A DNA stretch of 64,000 bases, taken from Closterium sp. Naga37s-1 (Eukaryota > Streptophyta > Zygnematophyceae > Desmidiales > Closteriaceae). Below, in pieces: positions 11,448 to 22,434 of the stretch (within the stretch, counting starts at the first letter, position 1; each line of letters opens with the position of its first letter). The position numbers and the translations under genes are program-made. The stretch lies in contig CANJKZ010001028.1 of assembly GCA_947471745.1 (NCBI GenBank), positions 1,024,501 through 1,088,500 of the forward strand, read 5' to 3'. The notes under the pieces were generated by a model. The model saw nothing but the letters and a program-made list of their open reading frames with translations. It did not search any database and was not told the origin of the DNA.

Positions 11448-12330
11448 CTAAGGAGAAGGACCAGGCAGTGGAGAGGCTGGCTGTAACTGCGGCGGTGATA
11501 GGACAGGCGGTGGACTCACGAAAGGAGGAGTAGGACCAGTAGAAGGCGGGAGACCAAGAACCTGCTGAAGGAGCGGAACGTAGTACGGCCGCGGCCGCGC
11601 AGCACCTCCAGAAACAGCAGAGACAGCACCAGTACCCTCAGCTCTAGGGTCTCCAGCTATAACTCCGGCAGCACCACCAGCTCCAGTACCTCCAGCAGCT
11701 CCAGCTCCAGCAGCACCTCCAATAGCAACAGTTCCAGCACCTACAGCTCCAACTCCTGCAGCACCACCAGCCCCAGCAGCTCCAGTACCTCCAGTACGAG
11801 CACCTCCGGGACCACCTGCTCCAGCACCTCCAGCAGCTCCAACAACAGCAGGACCTCCAACAGCGCAAGTGCCTCCAGCACCAGCACCTCCAGCAGCTCC
11901 AGCACCAGCAGCACCTCCAGCAGCTCCAGCTCCAGAAGCACCTCCAGCAGCAGGCCCCGTAGCTCCAGCAAAACGGCTACAGCGCCTAGCGTACCACTCA
12001 CGTAGCTGCTGCGGAGAGAGGGGCTCCCGCCGTGACGGGACACACGGAGGACCTCCAGACTCAGCACGCTTAGGCTCCGCACCCCCAGGCTCAGCACCCC
12101 CAGACTCAGCACCCCCAGGCTCTGCATCCCCAGGCTCAGCACGCTCAAGCTCAGCACCCCCAGGCTCTGCACCCCCAGGCTCCACACGCTCAGGCTCAGC
12201 ACCCACAGGCTCCGCACCCTCAGATTCAGCAACCCCAGGGTGAGCCCCCCCAGGCTCCGCACCCGCAGGCTCAGCACCCCTAGCAGCACCAGAGTCGACA
12301 GCTACCTCGACAGGCTTGACAAGGTCTAGC
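11448..12330 (-). repeat. Element C integrase-RT linker, GAEPG/GAGAAGG minisatellite
   Basis: On the - strand 12290-12060 encodes repeated GAEPGGAEPE-type pentads. The part from 11990 to 11640 encodes Gly/Ala repeats of GAGAAGGAGAGG type. A conserved non-repeated island (PSRREPLSPQQLREWYARRC) separates them, as in A and D. Serine/threonine-rich sequence without a recognised domain runs from 11448 to the RT start. Confidence 0.82.
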
Positions 12331-13249
12331 TGTGACACACCTGAGAGGACAGAACACGACACGAGGTGGGGTGGTAAAACTGCCACCCAGGTGCGTCAGG
12401 CGGGAAGCCAAGGAAGACGCAGGGAACGGCACGAGAGGACAGCTTGTCCGCGGAAGCATCGCGGACAAAGGCTTGAGATCCCCAGACACGGAACATTGAC
12501 GCATCGCCAACCTTCCCCGTCCACCGCAGAGCAGGTGTGGTCTCCGGCAAGGAGACACGAGGCTGAAGGTTGATCTGATGCGCAGCGTACTGAACCGCGA
12601 ACGGCCACAGAAAATGGGGAGCAGCCGCATGGATCATGGACGTACGAGCGACATCCATGACCATGCCAATGCGGCGCTCAGCAATCCCATTTTGCTGTGG
12701 GGAGGCCGGAAGCGTGAACTTCTGGCGGATGCCCTCCGCACGACAGAAGGCCCTCAGAAGGTCGGAGGAAAACTCACCACCTCTGTCTGAGTGCAGACGC
12801 AGAACAGGAAGGTCCAAGCCGAAACTCTCGCTGAGCTGGCGACGGGCACCGCGGATCCAGTCGATCAACACCTCAGTGCCCTCACCCTTGCGTCGCAAGG
12901 GGAAGACTGTGGTGTAACGCAAGTAGTCGTCAACGACCAGCAGGAAGTAAGGCTCGTGACCCTGTCCACGGCCGCGGGCGGGGCCCCACACGTCCATGTG
13001 AAGAGTCTGCAGGGGAGCCTCTGTCGGAGGGAACTCGGAGGAGTGAGGAGCGGCGCGCTGCCGGCCCTCGACACAAGGAACACAGGTAGGGGCAGGCCCC
13101 GGAGGAAGGGGAGGGAGGGACCTGGGGAGACCAGAGACAAGGGTACGGGAGGCCATACCTCGAAGACGAGGCAGGGAGGGGTGACCAAGGCGGTGGTGCC
13201 TAAGGAGAGTCTCGTGTGATAGAGGACGACACGAGCAGGGGCCCAACAC
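12326..13249 (-). pseudogene. Element C integrase, C-terminally deleted
   Basis: The frame of about 307 residues contains HHRLGHPSLPRL and CVPC (zinc-binding part), then HMDVWGP, HSDRGGEF and SPQQNGIAERRIG with all three acidic catalytic residues. It ends abnormally after VLSSQ. Compared with D, about 130-150 bp that encode the DESVSYYRLFPY segment and polyproline are missing, and the frame changes. The deletion ends share a ctcagg sequence. Confidence 0.88.
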
Positions 13250-13345
13250 TGGACTAGACCTGGACGCAGCAGAAAAAACCTGACCAGACGCGGCTACCTG
13301 ATCAGACGCAGTAACCGGAGGAGACGCAGTAGTCAGTGTGTACAG

Positions 13346-13882
13346 ACTCTACCCAGGCCGACGGGTGAACGTGGCCAGGTGGCGGCCCGTCCGAGAGCAA
13401 GTGCAGTGGGTCACACGCTGACCTCCAGGGGTGAACTGGTCAACCCACGCGTCTTGGAGGTCAGCTCCACTCACCAAGTTCGTAGAGAACGAGTGGAGGT
13501 GGAGTCTTGACAGCAAGCCTGACGGGGCCGCAGGACACGGTAGAACTGTGGAAGAGTGCGCAAGGAATGGGCCCCCAGAGGGGTCAGCCAGGGAGATTGC
13601 GACAGGCCAACTGAGCGGCGTGAGTGTGGTGCTGTCGCGAAAGAAGGAGCGTGAAGCACCAGAGTCAAGTGTGAAAGTGTGCAAGGCCTCAGTAGGTGCA
13701 AAACCAGAGAGTGCAGACTCACCAGCACCTGCAGTAGCAGACTCGCTAGTACCTGGAGCAGCAGACTCACTAGTACCTAGAGCAGCAGACTCACTAGCAC
13801 CTAGAGCAGCAGCCTCAATGCCCGGGTCGGGCCGAACACATTGGTAACAGTCACCCTCAGCACTATCAGACACAGCATACAT
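13346..13882 (-). pseudogene. Element C aspartic protease, 3' stop
   Basis: The motif HTFTLDSGASRSFFRDST is intact, and the frame is open from MYAVSDSAEGD to FTRRPG. A tag stop then replaces the Ser-Leu continuation seen in D. A run of SESAAPGT repeats precedes the protease motif. Confidence 0.82.
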
Positions 13883-13995
13883 GGCAGCAAGGATAGCATC
13901 GAAATCAAGATCAAAGATAGCAACATTCCGCTTAAGCAGATTACCCCAGCGAGGGAGCTCAACAACGTCAGGAAACTGGGCGCGCGAGGCATCAG

Positions 13996-15190
13996 TCAGG
14001 CGTCCGAAGCAGCGCTGCGCAGTGTATGGCAGCCCGCACGTCTCCCCACGGCGCCCGCCGGTGCGAAGAACGTAAGTGCAGGGACCAACACCCCCTGACC
14101 TCCCACGCCCAGCGTACCACTCACGAAGTTGCTGGGCCGACAGGGTCTCACGAGAACGCGGCTGCTGCTGGCGCTGGCTACCACCAAAGCCTCCACGCTG
14201 CGCGGCTCCACCGCGACCAGCACCACCGCCGCCGCCACCTCCACCACCGCTGCCGCTGCCTCCACCGCCGCTGCCGCTGCCTCCACCACCCCCACCGCCG
14301 CCACCGAAGCCCCCACTCCCGCCACCAACCCCACCTCCACCGCCACCCCCTCCGCCTCGTCCACCGCCTCCACCGCCACCCCCATCGTCCCCTCCACCAC
14401 CCTTGCCCCCCTTGCCCTTGCTGTTGCGGCGCCTCCCACTAGGAGAAGACGCAGCCCCGACCTCCTCAGTGCCAACGAGGTCGACAACAGCAGCAAAAGC
14501 AACAGAGGGGAGAAGGGGGACAGGGAAACACCCCTCAAAGAGGCGCGACGGTCGCCGCGAGAAGCACCTACAGCTAAGATACTCTTCTCAGCTGCAGTGA
14601 GGCGCTCCTCTAGCAGGTCGACAGTGAGCTCGGTGGGGCAAAGGGAGAGAAAGTGGTCCCTGACTGAAGCAAGGGAGTCAAGGAGGCGGGTGACTAGGTA
14701 GTAAAGGGTGATGTACATGGGGGGGGGGGTTCTTGGCACAGAACTCAGTGGGAAGCGCAGCTCCGTAGCGGGCGTCACTAGTGCGGAGGTGAGTAGTGAG
14801 GTCAGCGACTGTGGCAAAAGCGGCAAGGTCAGGGAACAGGTACGGTAGCATGAGGCGGCTGAGGGCAGCAGCGGAAGGGGAGGAGTAGCGCGCTACTACA
14901 GCGTCGTACAAAGACTGAGCAGTCTTGTACTGGCCAAAGTGCGCGCGCTGAGAAGACGACAGGTGACTACGAAAAGCAAGGCGAGCAACAGCGTCACGAG
15001 TGGTCCACTGCGAGCGAACCGTACTGTCAGCAGTGGCAGCAGGTGCAGTAGAGACACCGGACGTGTGATCGAAAAGGGATACCCCATCTGTAGAGTCACA
15101 CTGAAGAAAGAGCTGCATGTCATCAACCCACACGTCAAAGTCAACTGCACGCCCCTCAGCATCAAAGGTAAGAACAGTAGGGCTAGCCAT
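13996..15190 (-). pseudogene. Element C gag, two frameshifts
   Basis: The gag start is MASPTVLTFDAEG at 15190. Capsid sequence is open to a run of eleven C in the coding sense (about 14719-14729), where the frame breaks. The next frame reads MYITLYYLVTRLLDS. A second indel near 14545 shifts the frame again before the glycine-rich region (14420-14210). The Cys/His motif region lies near 14060-14000. Confidence 0.85.
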
Positions 15191-15199
15191 AGCGGCAGT

Positions 15200-16010
15200 A
15201 GCAGCAGGAGCAGCAGTAGCAGCAGTGGCAGCAGAAGTAGCAGTAGCAGCAGGAGCAGCGCAGGCAGGGCAGTGCGGCTCAGTAGGGCGGCGCGGCTCGG
15301 TAGGGCGGTGCGGCTCGGCAGGGCGGCGCGGCTCGGCTGGGTGGCGCGGCTCGGCTGGGCGGCGCGGCTCGGCTAGGCGGCGCGGCTCGGCTGGGCGGCG
15401 CGGCTCGGCTCCTGGCGGCGCGGCGCGGCAGGGCAGCGCGGGTGCTTACTAGGGGCGGGTGCAGGGCAGGGCCGCACCTGGCGATTTAGGTCAGGGCCGC
15501 GACTGGGGCGGCAGCAGGGCAGGGCCGCGATAGGGCGGCTGCAGGGCAGGGCCGCGACAGGCGGCGAAGGCAGGGCCGCAACTGGGGCGGCACCAGGGTA
15601 GGGCCGCGATAGGGCGGCAAAGGCAGGGCCGCGACGAGCGGCGACGGGCCAGCGACGGGCGGCTACGGGCCGGCGACGGGCGACAACGGGCCGGGACGGG
15701 CCGGCGACAGGCCGGGACGGGCCAGCAACGGGCGGCGAAAGGCAGGGCCGCGACAGGGCGGCTGCAGGGCAGGGCTGCAGTGGGCGGCGAAAGCAGGGCC
15801 GCGACGAGCGGCTACCGGCCAGCGACGGGCGGCGACGGGCCCGGACGGGCCGGGACGGGCCAGCGACGGGCGGCGAAGGCAGGGCCACGACGGGCCAGCT
15901 AAGGCAGGGCCGTGACGGGCCGTACTAGGGCAGGGCGTGAGGCGTGCTTCCGGCAGGGCGCGAGGCGCGCTTCGAGCAGGGCAGGAAAAAAAAAATCGTG
16001 GTGGGACCTA
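15200..16010 (-). repeat. Element C 5' leader, GC-rich tandem repeats
   Basis: Between the primer site and gag lie degenerate tandem units. At 15270-15430 the unit is about 17-18 bp (ggcggcgcggctcggct). From 15450 to 15950 there are longer units rich in ggcagggccgcgac and gggccggcgacgg. An (AGC)n tract at 15185-15270 runs up to the gag ATG. No reading frame is supported here. Confidence 0.8.
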
Positions 16011-16035
16011 AAAAATGTTCCCACTAGGGAACCTG

Positions 16036-16047
16036 CTCATAATACCA
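16036..16047 (-). other. Primer-binding site of element C (degenerate)
   Basis: Directly inside the 5' LTR the - strand reads tggtattatgag. It resembles the plant copia primer site tggtatcagagc, which is complementary to the 3' end of initiator-Met tRNA. Confidence 0.6.
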
Positions 16048-16178
16048 TGTCTGAATAGTGAACGAATGAATGACTGAACTAGCAAGCAGGTGGGTACAAG
16101 TAGGAAACCTATAAATATTGTACCCTATATAAACTACCCCACTACAGCCTAAACAGACTATAGCATATAAGTTTGACA
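16048..16178 (-). repeat. 5' LTR of element C, 131 bp
   Basis: On the + strand it starts tgtctgaa and ends tttgaca, followed by the acaac target duplication. It is the same length as the 3' LTR and nearly identical to it. Downstream (16184-16226) AT-rich host or element K sequence resumes. Confidence 0.9.
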
Positions 16179-16183
16179 ACAAC

Positions 16184-17101
16184 ATAACTAGCCATATACT
16201 CGAAGGGATACATTCCCTTATTACAGCGAAATCCAATTGTGCGACTCCAAACGGTTATAAACTGTTCCCGACAGAATCCCTGCTTTTGCACCTGCACGAT
16301 GTCATATGCCTTGACGGTCCAGATGCTTTGCAACCGTACGCGACCTTTCGCGTCATTCCGCCTTGTCGTCTTCATACTCCTTTCTGTGTGACCCGCTTGC
16401 TACTATCAGCAGTGCACAGTGTTTTTTCACAATTTACTATTCGTAACAGAAACAAGCAAGCAAGCAAGGCACTCTACCCTGTCTCTTGCCTAAGTATTCT
16501 GCACGTGGTTACCGTTACTACCAACGGTGCTCCCACTTCGCCCAAATCCCCACGTATCCCGCTCGCTATTTTATAGTTCCCGCCTGCTTCACTACAGTTC
16601 TTTCCTTCACTAGCTACTTGTCTTGCTTTTATATTGTTTCATTATACTCCTACCATTAAAAGCATGACAGCTCGACGCCACTTGCCGCACCCAGCAACTC
16701 TGATTTTCTCGCGCGCAGTTGATGACAACTTGAAGATGCCAACTCACGCAACAGACGCTTCCGACAATTTTGAACGAGAGATGACGACGATCTTGTCCAC
16801 GTCAGTCGCTACACAGAATCAGCTCCGAAATTGACGAAATCGAAGACATTTAACTCACGCAATTAATGCGACAACAGCGATTGCTGTCCACCACCCGGGG
16901 GGGGGGGAGGTCATGGTCAATCTTGACCGTCAAAGGCAAGGATCCGGCGGTGCCGAGGAGCGCCTGTTAATCTCATGGTCGCGAGGAGCAACTACCCGTT
17001 CTCCTAGCCTGGTAGTGCACACTTTCTGGCCCCTCGGCATCCTTTCCTGTCCCCCCACCAAGGGGTAATACACACTAAAAGCGGGGTGAGCTAGGAAAGT
17101 A
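16184..17101 (-). other. Probable element K leader region, no intact gene
   Basis: No convincing frame is seen on either strand. In element orientation it lies between the presumed K gag (beyond element C) and the primer site at 17102. It contains a g-run near 16899. The segment from 16227 on recurs at 28070-28944. Confidence 0.5.
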
Positions 17102-17113
17102 GCTCTGATACCA
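17102..17113 (-). other. Initiator-Met tRNA primer-binding site of element K
   Basis: The + strand gctctgatacca is the exact reverse complement of tggtatcagagc, the standard copia primer site. Two bases later (17116) the LTR begins with tgttatggg. Confidence 0.85.
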
Positions 17114-17115
17114 AG

Positions 17116-17910
17116 TGTTATGGGTTGTACTGTCAGAGTGTGCGGAAAATATTATAAAGAGACTGTGATTGCGGAAGACTCGGTATACAATGAAAGTCCG
17201 AAAAAATATAGGGTGAAAACGTGCTAGGCGAGGACCTCATGACGTGCGTGGTTTGGGAGTGTCGCGATTGGTGCGGGGCGACTCGGAGCTGGTTCAAGTT
17301 CGGGGCGACACCGTAGGCCGAGCTGTCAAATAAAATTTACCGGTAGATGTTTTGTTAGTTTGCTAGGCTAAAGTGAGTTGCATATTATAGTGTACACAGT
17401 TTCCCTCGACATTCCTACTTGTACCTCTTGCCCTACTAGTCAATCATCCATTCCTCTAGTACTGGTATCACACTAGTTCCTTCCTTGACATAAATTACCT
17501 CCCTAGAAATGTTCCTAGGCTAGTATAGTCCTTAGGCTCGTCTCCGCCAGCCAGCCTTAGCCACCGAGGCGCCTCCGCCACCGAGGCGCCTCCGCCAACC
17601 AGCCTTCCCGTTGACCTCAGTGCAGTAGCAGTCGCGCGCTCCCTTTTAGCCTCAAACGCGCGCCTTCATTCCGCGCACGCCAGGACAGTGCGCGCTAGCA
17701 TAGCGCGCTTAGCAGCGCAGCGCGCGTCATGAAAACGCGCCTACATAGCGCGCGCACCAGCACAACAAGCGCTAGTGACGCTCGCGTGCCAGCAAAGCGC
17801 ACGCGCTCAACAGGCACACGCGCGCCAGCACATAGCGCGCCTCCGCAGCACGCCCTACCACTACACGCGCCACAGCGCACACCTCCAGTGCAGCGCGCAC
17901 TGCACCCATC
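17116..17910 (-). repeat. 5' LTR region of element K (outer end not defined)
   Basis: It starts tgttatgggttg beside the primer site. The far end cannot be fixed because element E's LTR lies at 17911. The distal part (17640-17900) is rich in gcgcgc and carries a duplicated gccaccgaggcgcctcc unit near 17560-17590. A second copy starts at 28959. Confidence 0.65.
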
Positions 17911-18045
17911 TGTCAAGAGAATGAACGAGAATGAATGAACTATGAAACAGTTTGGTACAAGTACTAACCCTAATTGGGTTGTAACCCTTATGGGCTTACC
18001 CCACTAAAGCCTACACAAATGTAAGCACTATAATATTCTGAGACA
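17911..18045 (-). repeat. 3' LTR of element E, 135 bp
   Basis: It begins tgtcaaga and ends ttctgagaca on the + strand. The sequence resembles the LTRs at 4703-4834, 29752-29884 and 54125-54256. A c-rich, purine-complement tract follows at 18046. Confidence 0.85.
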
Positions 18046-18269
18046 CCCCCATAGGCAAAATGGGGGAGATCAAGTGGTCACAAGACCAGTCAAGAAAAGC
18101 AAACAAGCTCAGGGTGGATCACAAAGTCACCACACAGTCTGAGCACAAGCAAAGGGCCACAAGGCCAATTCACATGAAGAGTTATATAGAAAAGAACAAA
18201 CAATACAGTGATCATACCCTAGCAAGTATAAGCATGCAGGTATATCTATAGATCACAGTACAAGCAAAG

Positions 18270-19320
18270 TCACATAGCGAGCAAGTGAGGCAAAGTAGGC
18301 ACAAGGCCTAACACAGTAGAGAAGCGCTGATGATCACCAGGTGGAAGTGCCTTGGTGAATATATCAGCAGTGTTGGCCCTAGTGGCCACGTACGCAAGAC
18401 GAAGCTGGCCACGCTGCTGCAACTCTCGAGCAAGGAAGTATCGCAGAGCGATGTGCTTCGTTCGGTGCTCCAGTCTGTGCTCCTGACACAAGGCAATCAT
18501 GGCCTTGTTGTCTACGTACAGAACTGGAGGCGAACGAGGCTGCTCTCCCAAGTCAGTCAGCAGGTAGGTGAGCCAGCGTAGCTCCTGTGCAGCCATGGCC
18601 CCTGCGTAGATCTCAGCCTCACAACTGGAGCTGAGAACCGAAGACGAGCGGGTCGACCGCCAGAAAACAGAGCCGGAACCAAGGCTGAAGGTGTAACCCT
18701 GTGACGACCGCTGCTTAGCTGAGTCGTCTACCCAAGAAGCGTCCGCGTGACCAGTGAGGACAACTGGACCCCGTCCTCCAAGCACGAGCCCCATGCCCGA
18801 CGTACTGCACAAGTAACACAGTACCCTCTTCGCAGCATCCCAGTGCACCTTTCAGTGCCTACCGGGAGTCACGTAGCAAGCCAGAAGGCTGAGAGGGTAC
18901 GCGAGGTCAGATTGTGTGCACGTCAGCAGGTACATGAGGCAACCCACAAGCTCTGGGTATGGAACACTCGGCTCTACGAACTCGTCCGAAGGTGGAGCTG
19001 AGAGCGAGTGGCTGGTAGACAGAGGAGTGGGCTGTGGCGAGGAGAACTGGAAGCCGAAGCGCTGAAGGACCTGGTGCACCATGTGTGACTGAGTCAAGTT
19101 GATCGTGCGCCGTGCTCTGTCCCGGGTGATCTGCAAGCCAAGATAGCTGCGCGGTTTACCCAGGTCAGTGCAGGTGTGTCTCTTCTGCAGCTCCAACTTC
19201 ACAAGGGTCAGTGCCTCAGTGTCAGCAGTGGCAAAGACGAGGTTGTCAACTTACACGAGGACGTAGAACAACGGCAGCGAGGTGTCGGTGCGTAGAAACA
19301 GCGACGGGTCAGCAGTAGAA
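18270..19320 (-). pseudogene. Element E RT (C-terminal) and RNase H, inactive
   Basis: RNase H reads SCEAEIYAG, VLYVDNKAMIAL and YVATRANTADIFTKAL in one open frame (18848-18270). A frame break near 18850 separates it from RT (GLQITRDRARRTI, VLQRFGFQFSSPQ). The catalytic box is ruined: the Tyr codon is TAA (19253-19251) and the following residues read V-D-N. Confidence 0.85.
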
Positions 19321-19344
19321 GGAGCAAACCGAAGAGCCGCAAGT

Positions 19345-19664
19345 CAGCTTCATCTTGCTTACGTGGCCACTCGGGCCAACACTGCTGATGTTTTCACCAA
19401 GGCACTTCAGCGTTGTGATCATCAGCGTTTCTGTATTGCTCTATGCCTTGTACCTACTGTGCCTCACTTGCTTACTTCTTGACTCTGCTTGTACTGTGAT
19501 CTCTATACATATACCTGCTTGCTTACACTTGCTAGGTTGTGTTCACTGTATTGCTTGTTCTCCTTTCTATAACTCTGCATGTGAACTGGCCTTGTGGCCA
19601 TTTGCTTGTGCTCTGAATGCGTGGTGACGTCGTGATCCACCCTGAGCTTGCTTTGCCTTTCTTG
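19345..19664 (+). pseudogene. Orphan RNase H tail and 3' untranslated region of a copia element
   Basis: The + strand reads QLHLAYVATRANTADVFTKAL to a stop near 19482. It continues through the 3' untranslated sequence typical of this family (ctctgcttgtactgtgatct onward). It then breaks off at ctttcttgac and passes directly into a GC-rich leader, with no polypurine tract or LTR. The junction at 19344/19345 joins it in inverted orientation to E. Confidence 0.8.
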
Positions 19665-20209
19665 ACGGCCCGTCGCGGACCCCTGCTTTCTCGGCCCGTT
19701 GCGGCCTTGCCCTCTCGACGCCTCGTCGCGGCCCCGACCTTGCCGCCCGCCGCGGCCTCTGCCCTGCCGCTGCTCGTTGCGGCCTTGCCCTACCCTGCCG
19801 TCCAGCCATGGCCCTGCCCTGCCGCCACCCTGTCGCCGCCCTGCGCTGCCGCCGACGCGTCGCGGCCCTGCCCTTCAGCCGCCCCAGTCGCGGCCCTACT
19901 CTACCGCCGCCAAGTAGCGGCCCTGCCCTGCTGTCGCCCCAGTCGCGGCCCTGACCTAACCGCCAGTTGCTGCCCTGCCCTGCACCCGCCCCTGGTAAGC
20001 ACCCGCGCCGCCCAGCCGAGCCGCGCCGCTCCTCCGAGCTGTGCCGCCCTACCTCGCCGCGCCGCCAGGAGCCGAGCGGCGCCGCCCTACCGAGCCGCGC
20101 CGCCTTGCCGAGCCGCGCCGCCCTACTGAGCCGAACTGCCCTGCCCGCGCTGCTCCTGCTGCTACTGCTGCTTCTGCTGCCACTGCTGCTACTGCTGCTA
20201 CTGCCGCTA
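19665..20209 (+). repeat. Element D 5' leader, GC-rich repeats
   Basis: Degenerate units built from gcggccctgccctgccgcc fill 19665-19980. Units built from gccgcgccgccctaccgagc fill 20000-20130. A (CTG)-rich tract of about 60 bp ends at the gag ATG (20210). Confidence 0.75.
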
Positions 20210-22434
20210 TGGCTAGCCCTAATGTTCTTACCTTTGATGCTGAGGGGCGTGCGGGTGACTTTGACGTGTGGGTTGATGACTTGCAGCTCTTTCGATCACA
20301 CGTCCGGTGTCTCTCCTGCACCTGCTGCCAGTACGTTTCACTCGCAGTGGACCACTCGTGACGCTGTTGCTCGCCTTGCTGTTCGTAGTCACCTGCCGTC
20401 TGCTGAGCGCGCGCACTTTGGCCAGTACAAGACTGCTAAGTCTTTGTATGACGCTATCGTAGCGCGCTACTCCTCCCCTGCCATTGCTGCCCTCAACCGC
20501 CTCATGTTACCGTACCTGTTCCCTGAGGTTGCCGCTTTTGCCACAGTCGCTGACCTCATTACTCACCTCCGCACTAGTGACGCCCGCTACCGAGCTGCGC
20601 TTCCCACTGAGTTCTATGCCAAGAACCCCCCCCCCCCCCCATGTACATCACCCTTTACTACCTAGTCACCCGCCTCCCTGACTCCCTTGCTTCAGTCAGG
20701 GACCATTTTCTCTCCCTTTGCCCCACCGAGCTCACCCTCGACCTGCTAGAGGAGTGCCTCACTGCAACTGAGAAGAGTATCGTTGCTGTAGGTTCTTCTC
20801 GCGGTGACCCTCGGGCCCCTTTCTTTGAGGGGTGTTCCCCTGTCCCTCTTCTCCCCTCTGTTGCTTTTGCTGCTGTTGTCGACCTCGTTGGCACTGAGGA
20901 GGTCGGGGCTGCGTCTGCTCCTAGTGGGAGGCGCCGCAACAGCAAGGGCAAGGGGGGCAAGGGTGGTGGAGGGGACGATGGGGGTGGCGGTGGAGGCGGT
21001 GGACGAGGCGGAGGGGGTGGCGGTGGAGGTGGGGTTGGTGGCGGGAGTGGGGGCTTCGGTGGCGGCGGTGGGGGTGGTGGAGGCAGCGGCAGCGGCGGTG
21101 GAGGCAGCGGCAGCGGTGGTGGAGGTGGCGGCGGTGGTGCTGGTCGAGGTGGAGCCGCGCAGCGTGGAGGCTTTGGTGGTAGCCAGCGCCAGCAGCAGCC
21201 GCGTTCCCGTGAGACCCCGTCGGCCCAGCAACTTCGTGAGTGGTACGCTGGGCGTGGGAGGTCTGGGGGTGTTGGTCCCACCACTTGCGTTCTTCGCACT
21301 GGCGGGCGCCGTGGGGAGACGTGCGGGCTGCCACACACTACGCAGCGCTGCTTCGGTCGCCTGACTGACGCCTGGCGCGCCCAGTTTCCTGACGTTGTTG
21401 AGCTCCCTCGCTGGGGTGATCTGCTTAAGCATAATGTTGCTATCTTTGATCTTGATTTCGATGCTATCCTTGCTGCCATGTATGCTGCGACTGATCGTGC
21501 TGAGGGTGACTGTTACCTGTGTGTTCCGCCCGACCCGGACAATGAGGCTGCTGCTCTAGGTGCTAGTGAGTCTGCTGCTCCATGTACTAGTGAGTCTGCT
21601 GCTCCAGGTACTAGTGAGTCTGCTGTTCCAGTTGCTCGTGAGTCTGCTCTCTCTGGTACTGCACCTACTGAGGCCTTCCACACTTTCACACTTGACTCTG
21701 GTGCTTCGCGCTCCTTCTTTCGCGACAGCACCACACTCACGCCGCTCAGTCGGCATGTCGCAGTCTCCCTGGCTGACCCCTCTGGGGGCCCAGTCCTTGC
21801 GCACTCTTCCACGGTTCTACCGTGTCCTGCGGCCCCGTCGGGCTTGCTGTCGGGACTCCACCTCCCCTCGTTTTCTACGAACTTGGTGATTGGAGCTGAC
21901 CTCCAGGACGTGTGGGTTGACCAGTTCACCCCTGGAGGTCAGCGTGTGACCCACTGCACTTGCTCTCGGACGGGCCGCCACCTGGCCACGTTCACCCGTC
22001 GGCCTGGGTCGAGTCTGTACACACTGATTACTGCGTCTCCTCCGGTTACTGCGTCTGGTCAGGTAGACGCGTCTGGTCAGGTGTTTGCTGCCGTGTCCAG
22101 GTCTTGTCCAGCGTCTGCCCCCTGCTCGTGTCGTCCTCTGTCACGCGAGACTCTCCTTAGGCACCACCGCCTTGGTCACCCCTCCCTGCCTCGTCTTCGA
22201 GGTATGGCCTCCCGTACCCTTGTCTCTGGTCTCCCCTGGTCCCTCCCTCCCCTTCCTCCGGGGCCTGCCCCTACCTGTGTTCCTTGTGTCGAGGGCCGGC
22301 AGCTCGCTACTCCTCACTCCTCCGAGTTCACATCGAAGGCTCCCCCGCAGACTCTCCACATGGACGTGTGGGGCCCAGCCCGCGTCCGTGGACAGGGTCA
22401 CGAGCTCTACTTCCTGCTGGTCGTTGACGACTAG
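20210..22434 (+). pseudogene. Element D gag, protease and integrase N-terminus
   Basis: Gag starts MASPNVLTFDAEG at 20210. About 35 bp are missing near 20290 (C keeps the QCDSTDGVSLF segment), and a C15 run at 20626-20640 breaks the frame again. From 20641 a 597-residue frame is open. It covers the capsid end, the glycine-rich region, the Cys/His motif (TCGLPHTTQRCF), protease (HTFTLDSGAS), HHRLGHPSLPRL with CVPC, and HMDVWGP. It ends at a tag (22432-22434) where other copies have a Tyr codon. Confidence 0.87.

Larger units (their letters stand above)
8957..16178 (-). mobile_element. Element C: full-length Ty1/copia retrotransposon, family 1, with target duplication
   Basis: Both ends are present. 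The 3' LTR is 8957-9087 and the 5' LTR is 16048-16178, each 131 bp. The 5 bases outside the element are acaac on both sides (8952-8956 and 16179-16183), which defines a single 7222-bp insertion. Gag, protease, integrase, RT and RNase H lie in order on the - strand. It is non-autonomous by decay: two gag frameshifts, a stop after the protease, a deletion after the integrase, a TAA in RT and a frameshift in RNase H. Confidence 0.93.
16227..19344. repeat. Segmental duplication, copy 1
   Basis: This 3.1-kb block recurs at 28070-31184 in the same orientation with only scattered differences. It contains K leader, primer site, K LTR region, the 3' LTR of a family 2 element and its RNase H and RT. 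Both copies have the family 2 LTR at the same relative site and share a TAA stop in place of the Tyr of the YVDD box (19251-19253 here). Similarity ends abruptly after gccgcaagt. Confidence 0.9.
17911..19344 (-). mobile_element. Element E: 3' end of a family 2 copia element
   Basis: The 3' LTR, RNase H and the C-terminal half of RT are present on the - strand. The element stops at 19344 inside RT, where the next bases are an inverted RNase H tail of another copy. It is the duplicate of the 3' part of H. Confidence 0.88.
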
